Shown here: positions 58,067-64,000 of the stretch, piece after piece
Numbering within the stretch: the stretch's first letter is position 1
Layout: every line of letters starts with the position of its first letter
Assembly: GCA_027422505.1 (NCBI GenBank)
Contig: JAPQWV010000329.1
Span: 124,001-188,000, forward strand
Length of the DNA: 64,000 bases
Direction of reading: 5' to 3'
Source of the DNA: Craterostigma plantagineum
Taxonomy: Eukaryota; Streptophyta; Magnoliopsida; Lamiales; Linderniaceae
Made by a program: the position numbers and the translations under genes
The notes under the pieces: model-generated
Told to the model about the DNA's origin: nothing
Databases searched by the model: none
Seen by the model: the letters and a program-made list of their open reading frames with translations, nothing else

Positions 58067-59147
58067 TTCTTGTGTTTTGGATATGATCGTTGACGTGTAT
58101 GTAAGGAAAAATATGAATCAAAAAATTGAGTTTTGAAGTTTGACTTTGACTTTAAAGGTTTGAGTTTTTTCGCGAATTGGATAGGAATATGAGTTGGCGA
58201 ATTTGGACTGGGCTTGGTTCACGAATTGAGTCAAGGATTGGTTAAGTATTACTTCACGGATTGATCTGAGAGAAGTATTGGATAAGTGAATTAAGCTGGT
58301 TTCGCGAAATGTGACGTGAGTTCGCGAGATGATCGGATCGTGAATTGGTTTGGGAGTTGATTCACGAAGTTAACACTGGGAACTTTGATTCGTGAAGTGT
58401 CTGAATTCGAAGTGATTAGATTTGCGATGTGATCGGATCGTGAATTGGTAAATCGGGAACTACTTTGAGTACTCGGGTTCGTGAAATAGTCTGGATTCGT
58501 GAAGTAACCTGATTCTTTGAATTCTGAAAGTGGTCGGGTTCGTGAAGTAATCTTGATGCGCGGAATGATGAAGATCGCGAGATGGCTAGGAAGAGCTGAT
58601 TCACAGAGTTCAATTCGTAGAGTGGACTTGTGAAGTATGATGCCGAATCTGAGGCGTGGATCTTTGAAGATCTTACGGCCCGTGAACTTCCGACCCGCGA
58701 AACTATACTTCGCAAAGCGTGACGATGTGTGAACCTTATTCGCGAGACTGAGGATGTGAAGTAGAATTCGCCAACCTGGGAGTGTAAACTTGATTCGCGA
58801 AGCTGTCTTGTGAGAGAAAAGACGCGCGAGGTGGATATAAGTCCTTGAGTTCACGAAGCTTAGCCCTAATGCAGCGCCGTTCGCAAACCTAATAGAATGA
58901 ACAACAGAGGTTTCTTCTCTTCGCAGACTGAAAAGTTTCCAAAAAACACTTGAGCTCGGCAGCAACTGGTTGGAAAATTCTCAGAACTGATAGAAATGTA
59001 AAGTAACAGCTTGAAGAACGCAGAAAACAACCAAAACACAGCTTGGAAGTTCAATTTTCGGCTGCTTGACGAAATCTGAAAATCTGCAAAAATAGCCCAA
59101 TACTCGATTTTTGTTGCTTGTAATGAAGTTTGCTCATGTACACGCTT
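58067..59147 (-). other. Copia-4 leader with TTCGCGAA-type array
   Basis: Non-coding between primer-binding site and gag. 58160-58880 holds TTCGCGAA, TTCACGAA, TTCGTGAA and similar at 15-40 bp intervals, the same motif as in LTR-F although the rest of the sequence is different. Long apparent ORFs on - are by-products of the motif's reading frames. Confidence 0.7.
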
Positions 59148-59159
59148 GCTCTGATACCA
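59148..59159 (-). promoter_or_regulatory. Copia-4 primer-binding site
   Basis: TGGTATCAGAGC on -, an exact match to the initiator tRNA-Met site, three bases from the LTR end at 59162. Confidence 0.9.
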
Positions 59160-59161
59160 CT

Positions 59162-59500
59162 TGTAAGTAGAGATTATCCAAGAACACTTCAACAGATTAA
59201 CCCTTCGATTAATGTGAATAGTACGTTTTGAGGTTTAGTGTGTTGAATACGTGAAGTTGATAATAGAAAACTTAGATTAAACATTGTTAGGGTTTAGGCT
59301 TAAAAACCTTGGAAATGTATTAGGTCCAATGGGCCCCTAACAAGCCCATTAAACTACAACACATCTAAGTAAAACAGAACATACTAAATACATCTTAAAG
59401 AAATAAAAAGATTTAGAATAAATGTTTTGGACACTTCTAAAATATTCTTAATAGGCGGGCCTCATGATTTTTACAACAAATGCTCATTGTTTTGTTCAAC
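59162..59500 (-). repeat. Copia-4 5' LTR (partial)
   Basis: Left edge TGTAAGTAGAGATTATCC at 59162 next to the primer-binding site. AT-rich, no ORF. The right edge is unclear; Copia-6 gag similarity begins by 59545. Confidence 0.5.
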
Positions 59501-60035
59501 AAAAACAAGAAAATAAATCAACTTAGAATTTTTAAAACCCTTTTCACGATATTGCTGCTACGTGAGCACATTCGATGCGTGAAAAGTGGAGAAAGTTTTC
59601 TCCAACTTGTCTTCATCGGTCACTTTTTCGCCACATAGTTGCAACCGAGATCCGATTCTAATGATTGCTGAAATGTACTCACTTACGGTTTCGAAATCTT
59701 GCAGACGCAAGTGTATCCAACCGTAATGAGCTCGTGGAAGAGTAACCGTCTATATATACTCGTACGTTCCCTTCAAGCTTGTCCACAAGACAAGTGGATC
59801 TTTGATCGTCAGGTACTCACTTTTCAGCCCTCGTCAAGATGGTGACGGAGAAATATAATTGCTTTGGACTTTTTTGATTAGTGGCTTCATTTTTGGCTTT
59901 TATGGTCTCGCCAAGACCATTAGCGTCTAGAAGAATTTCCACATCAAGAACCCATGAATAGTAATTCTTCCCCGTGATATCAAGAGCAACAAACTCAAGT
60001 TTTGCAAGGTTAGCCATAAAGAAATGTGTAGTAGA
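59501..60035 (-). pseudogene. Copia-6 gag fragment
   Basis: On - from 60017: MANLAKLEFVALDITGKNYYSWVLDVEILLDANGLGETIK, then after a shift LKSEYLTIKDPLVLWTSLKG, LRLQDFETVSEYISAIIRIGSRLQLCGEKVTDEDKLEKTFSTFHASN. This is a UBN2-type gag of a Copia lineage different from Copia-4. The remainder of the element is absent. Confidence 0.85.
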
Positions 60036-60185
60036 TAATTGTAAAGTAGAACGTACCATACTTACTCACGTATAGAAGCGACGGCCTTGGCTAGAGCGGC
60101 GTGCTGATAACGTGTTGTGAAATTATTTCAAGAGTGTATAGAAAGCGTGATTTTCCTTCACTTGCATATTTTCACTTGTACAGGT
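60036..60185 (-). repeat. Copia-6 primer-binding region and LTR end
   Basis: On -, LTR end TTTCACAACA (60113) followed by CGTTATCAGCACG, a sequence often found at this place in plant Copia elements. Only about 70 bp of LTR remain before repeat R. Confidence 0.5.
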
Positions 60186-60834
60186 ACCTCTTGTTGACCT
60201 TTTTGGTCCATATATGCTAGAGATTGATGAACGATGTAATTGTAATGACATTAGATCTATAAATTAAGCAGTTCGATTTGGGACAAATAAAATGTCTAAG
60301 TTCATGATAATGTTCAACCATGCATTGCAAATGAGATGAAAATTGTTAAAGTGTTAAATATTTGAATTGCGTATGATTTTGTGATGATTTGATGGAACTA
60401 AGTGATCGCATGTTATAGACAGTTCATGAGATAGGATATATCGTTATGTGCTATATATGGAAATAATGCATGAGATATCCTACTGAGCTATAAAAGGAAA
60501 ATATGCTGTTTATATATGGAAAGTGATATATTCGTTGATACTTGTTTATTCCTGGACGAAAATCACTTATGCGATTCTTGCATGTTTTCCACTGTATTTA
60601 ATGTGCAATATTGAATTAATATCTTTCCTTGTGCTGATTGGATTATTATATTAAGGAAAGATTTGATTTGATTGATCTTATGGATAAAGTGCTCCTATAT
60701 GGTATGTGGTATAACGGGTGATATCTCTGAAATAAGGAAAGTTGTGCCATGATGTGATAAATCGATTTAAGTAAGCTCTGATCTGACTTGTAAGCTAAAC
60801 ATGGTAAATATATTGATTAAATGCTATGAGCTGT
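60186..60834 (+). repeat. Repeat R, copy 2
   Basis: Starts near GACCTTTTTGGTCCATATATG and matches the reverse complement of about 2930-1960, e.g. ATCTTTCCTTGTGCTGATTGG (60620) with CTTTCCTTGTGCGAATTGG there. Ends abruptly at the start of the third LTR-F copy. Non-coding. Confidence 0.6.
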
Positions 60835-63070
60835 TGTAGCACCCGGGCCCTCGTAAGTATTAGGGCCAATAAATTTGCACAAATGTTGACCACGATTATG
60901 CGCTTTTCATACATTAATTTCGCGATTATGTGACTTACGTGAAGTTTGGTGTGGTAAATTACGTGCTTAGGTGATCTTACGAAATTTGGTACAGTTAAAT
61001 TGTACCAACCGATCCTTAATTTATTTAGGAATTTTCGAAAGATAGGCTAGAGAAATTTGGGCCATGAACAAGGCTTGGGCTAAAATTAAAATTAGGCCCA
61101 AAAGTTGCTAGGATCACTAATGGTCTAAATTGAGAGTTGAGCCCAAAACATTTAAATGGCTTGGGGACAAATTTCCCTAAAATAAGGGATATTTTCGTCA
61201 ATTGAGTCCCATCTCATCCCTTAAAGAAATTAAATGTAGCTAAGAAACCGTTTCAAGTCCACCAAACTCCATAGCTAGGGAACTAACGTGAGCTTGAGCA
61301 AGGAAGGAGGAGAGGCCGAGATACGAAACGCGAGGGCTTTGGACTAGGTATTATCCTTTAACCATGATGTTTAGATTTTAGTCTAGAATTGGTATATGTT
61401 AGGATTTAGGACACAAAAATACCACATATTGGGGCCGGTGCGATTTTAAACCCTAAACGAACACCCTTTAAGCTTGATTTGGTGAGTTTAGCACTTTAAG
61501 GGCATGTTTAGGGAATATCAACTATGAAGAGTTGGGTTTAACTCGGTGATTTCGTTAAGCACGAATTTTAGGGTTCCTGAGGTTCATACGGTCTTCAAAG
61601 GTGTTCTTAATAAAAGCAACTTTTGATCTTTAAGACGATGCATCGCGAAACTAAAAGTTGTTTGGCAAGAATTCGCAAAACATAAGCTTGCGAACCCATG
61701 GTCGCATAAAGATCGCGAATTTCATTTGGCGAATTTGGAAGACTTTGCGAATCTTTAAGAAGTTCGCGGGTCCTACTTGGCGAACCCATTCAAAGGCTAC
61801 AAGCCACTTCGCGAACCGGATCCTTTGCGAACTCCAAACCACTTTGCGTATCCACGAAGCTGCGAGGTGAAGGAGCCGCAAACCTACTTCGCGAAATGAG
61901 GTATGCGAGCACACTTGGCGAATCCAAGCCTTGACGAATTGAAAATGCTTTGCGGGTCCACACAAGCCGCAAAACTCCATTCCGCGGGTCAAGTGTTTTG
62001 CGAATCGCTTGCGAATCATGGAGGTTCGCGAACCTCATGAACTATCAACTTTGCGAGTCCTTGGAACTTTGCGGGCCATTGTAGTTTGCGAACTCCACTT
62101 GCGAACCCACGAGGATTGCGAATGGAGGTTCACGGGTTCGAGGTTTGCGAGCCCACACATTGCGAAGGAGGTTCACGGGTCCAAGGTTTGCGAACCCACG
62201 AGAGTTGCGAACTCACATTTCGAACTCACCAACTTTGCGGGCCGACCGAGGTTTGCGAACTCGGCGCTTTGCGAATTCTCACGCACTTTGCGAACCCTTT
62301 TGCGAACCGAGCCTCATGCATTTTACGGGTCCTAGTTGGCGAATCAACTTCACGAATTGAACCCCATTGGATTAAAACGATTCCATTGAACCCCATTTTA
62401 CGGGTCCCTTTTTAGGAAAAATATTTTCGCACCACTTAATAAGAAAAATATTCCGATTCCAATGAGCGTAGGCTCTTTCAACGCCCGATCATAATTTGCC
62501 TATCGGTGTCCTTAGGGCTAATTTTCGGTATAGGTAGACGTTGCATTCGATAGAATTTTTGGTAAGAAAATTTACGTAGTCAACTGAAATAATTTAGGGA
62601 CTGACTTTATAGCCTTGGCAGGTTTAACGGACGAAATTTTAGGAATTTCACTAGACCGGCTAGCAAATAGTTTAAAGACGAAAATTAGATTCACGACTTA
62701 AAATATTTCGAGTACTTAGCTAGCTTATTTAATTAATAGCTTACTGATATGAATGTTTTGGGTGCCTAAGCTCGGGACTTAGGAAATTCGCCGGGGCAGG
62801 TAGCAGTTAGTCTACGGACGCCAGGTAAGTGGAAATCCAACTACGACACATAACATATGTGTATGTGCCTAATTTATGTGATTATGTGATGATGTGTTTA
62901 CGTGCTTATGTGAACTGGTATGATATGGTTTCATGCTTTCGGTAAGCATTATGACTATGATGCATTCTGCATATGCACGAGCATGCACGACACGTTGGGG
63001 AAAATGAGATGATGAGTGTGCACGTATATGTCGCAAATAGCGAAAAGCGAATGCCGAAGTGGGCAATGAG
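60835..63070 (+). repeat. LTR-F, truncated third copy
   Basis: Starts TGTAGCACCCGGGCCCTCGT, follows the family through the motif array and CGGACGCCAGGTAAGTGG (62814), and stops after GCCGAAGTGGGCAA (about 63066), missing the last ~900 bp seen in 50163-53436. A Copia gag fragment follows. Confidence 0.85.
61640..62360. repeat. TTCGCGAA-type array, copy 3
   Basis: Here the dominant form is TTTGCGAAC / TTCGCGAA / TTGCGAAC, repeated every 15-35 bases. Different variants dominate in each LTR-F copy. Confidence 0.85.
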
Positions 63071-63310
63071 GATATTATTACTATCGAACTATGCTTTTAT
63101 TAGCATTGTCACCTTCTTGAGTAACCCAAAACTGTGCGGGTCCGTCTTCGAGTGATTTTATTAAGTTTTCGGCCTGATCTTTGAGCTTAATGAAGTTCAA
63201 GAACCTACTGCTCCAAACTGTGTATTCGCCTCTTTTATGGATTGGAGGGCGGTTGTCATTTCCAAGCGCATAAGCACGCGTCTTTGTTTTGATGTTGAAG
63301 AGGCTATAAG
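63071..63310 (-). pseudogene. Copia-5 gag N-terminal fragment
   Basis: On -: IKTKTRAYALGNDNRPPIHKRGEYTVW, SSRFLNFIKLKDQAENLIKSLEDGPAQFWVTQEG. It resembles the start of Copia-4 gag (GNDVRLPVIRHGEYVVWNRRF), so the two belong to related elements. Only ~75 codons remain. Confidence 0.75.
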
Positions 63311-63743
63311 GATCTTCGTTTGTTTTTTTTGATGATTTAAAATGAAGTAACGAGCTTCACAAGTGACAAATTTGTTAGTGGTGTTTGATTCGAAAGTGGT
63401 TCGAGAATTATTTTTGATTCAATCTTTAAAGTTTGATCAAAATTATTTCGTCGAAATAAAATGTAATTCTTACTGTTCTCATGCGAGAAAGTCTGTCAGC
63501 GAAATATTTTTCGAGCGAAATAAATTGCTCAAAATCGTTCGGTCGAGAAAAATTTCCGGAAGAATTTTTTTCGATCGCAAAGAAACAGTACGTTAGTAAG
63601 TTTCTCGCAGAGTCAAAATAAATCTGTATACTTGGAAAAGTTTTTCGAGCGCAAATGATTTTCGCTAGGTCAAACTCAAATGTCTGACAAAAAATGTTTT
63701 TCAAAAGAAAACTTTATTCGCGCAAAGTCAAAGTAAGTCTCGT
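63311..63743. other. AT-rich leader-like stretch
   Basis: No coding. TTCGAnCGAAA-like motifs recur (about 63500, 63540, 63569, 63640). Probably the leader of Copia-5 on -; no primer-binding site found. Confidence 0.4.
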
Positions 63744-63915
63744 TGTTAGGATTATTTTATTGTGTTCAGTTGAATTAGGTTATCTTAACCTTGTAATTAT
63801 TTTAAGTGAATTGGGCTTTAATGGTTGAGAGCCCAGTGATCTTATTCTTGTAATGGGCTTACAAGGGCCCAAGTATTATATACCAACTTGTGGTATAAAT
63901 GTTAAAATCCTAACA
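63744..63915. repeat. LTR-like 172-bp segment with inverted ends
   Basis: TGTTAGGATT at the left and AATCCTAACA at the right form a perfect 10-bp terminal inverted repeat starting TG and ending CA; TATATACC and GGTATAAATG lie inside. The size fits a TRIM or short LTR. No target duplication (CTCGT and CTAAG) and no adjacent primer-binding site. The remaining 85 bases to the window end hold a CACACACA run and nothing else recognisable. Confidence 0.45.
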
Positions 63916-64000
63916 CTAAGTGTGTCTTGTGAGTTAAAATTATAGAGAGAGAATTTTGTGAAGCCCTAACCTTCAAACACACACACGCAACCAACGCTGA

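Noticed and set aside
58291..58965. 224-codon ORF on -
   Set aside because: Composed of translated TTCGCGAA-type motifs (repeated RFTNS, HFANP-like words) in a Copia leader; no start context or domain.
61651..62415. Several ORFs of 70-120 codons in the third LTR-F copy
   Set aside because: Overlapping frames on both strands over the motif array; an artefact of CpG-rich repeats with few stops.

Overview
The window is nuclear DNA of a flowering plant, almost certainly from gene-poor, transposon-rich (pericentromere-like) chromatin. The evidence is plant-type LTR retrotransposon proteins (Ty1/Copia, Athila, Tat-like and chromovirus Ty3/Gypsy), a fragment of the plastid gene psaA in nuclear context, GC-rich hAT-like MITEs, and no intact cellular gene, tRNA, rRNA or CRISPR array. 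Every recognisable reading frame is a transposon remnant, and all are broken by stops, frameshifts, deletions or insertions.

Left part (1-39930): a Copia remnant on + (Copia-1, 1-4348) carries a non-coding insert (repeat R, about 1137-2937) and a hAT-like MITE (3009-3469). A second copy of the same family lies on - (Copia-2, 39930 down to 4349). It has Sirevirus-like features: a [10 protein letters not shown] reverse transcriptase motif, three purine tracts 30 bp apart after pol, and a long env-like ORF before the 3' LTR. Copia-2 hosts two insertion stacks. Copia-3 (-, 6400-21403) sits in the env-like ORF and itself holds Athila-1 (+, 9004-16415, TSD GTAGC) and a MITE (7366-7902). Gypsy-A (+, 26763-38963, TSD AAACC) sits in the protease region and itself holds Gypsy-B (+, 28747-34389). 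Copia-3, Athila-1 and Gypsy-A each lost most of pol by internal deletion; Gypsy-B has no recognisable coding sequence.

Middle (39931-44278): a psaA fragment abuts the Copia-2 gag. It is followed by Gypsy-C (-), a chromovirus 3' end with a 3.1 kb LTR full of TTCGCGAA-type motifs.

Right part (44279-64000): Athila-2 (+), lacking its 5' half, runs from integrase to 3' LTR (57225). Its post-integrase ORF is interrupted by two solo LTRs with perfect 5-bp TSDs (46910-49603, GACGG; 50163-53436, GGTGA). Beyond it are Copia gag fragments on -, a second copy of repeat R, a third truncated copy of the Gypsy-C LTR, and an LTR-like terminal fragment.

The most unusual signal is in the Athila-2 spacer at 45621-45928. 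Five successive units share GTCACGGCC / GGCCGTGAC-like outer arms, but each encloses a different inner palindrome. The inner sequence changes while self-complementarity is kept, which suggests a selected or actively generated hairpin family. The Athila LTRs carry units of the same length and arms. All boundaries were read by eye; no alignment or database search was run.
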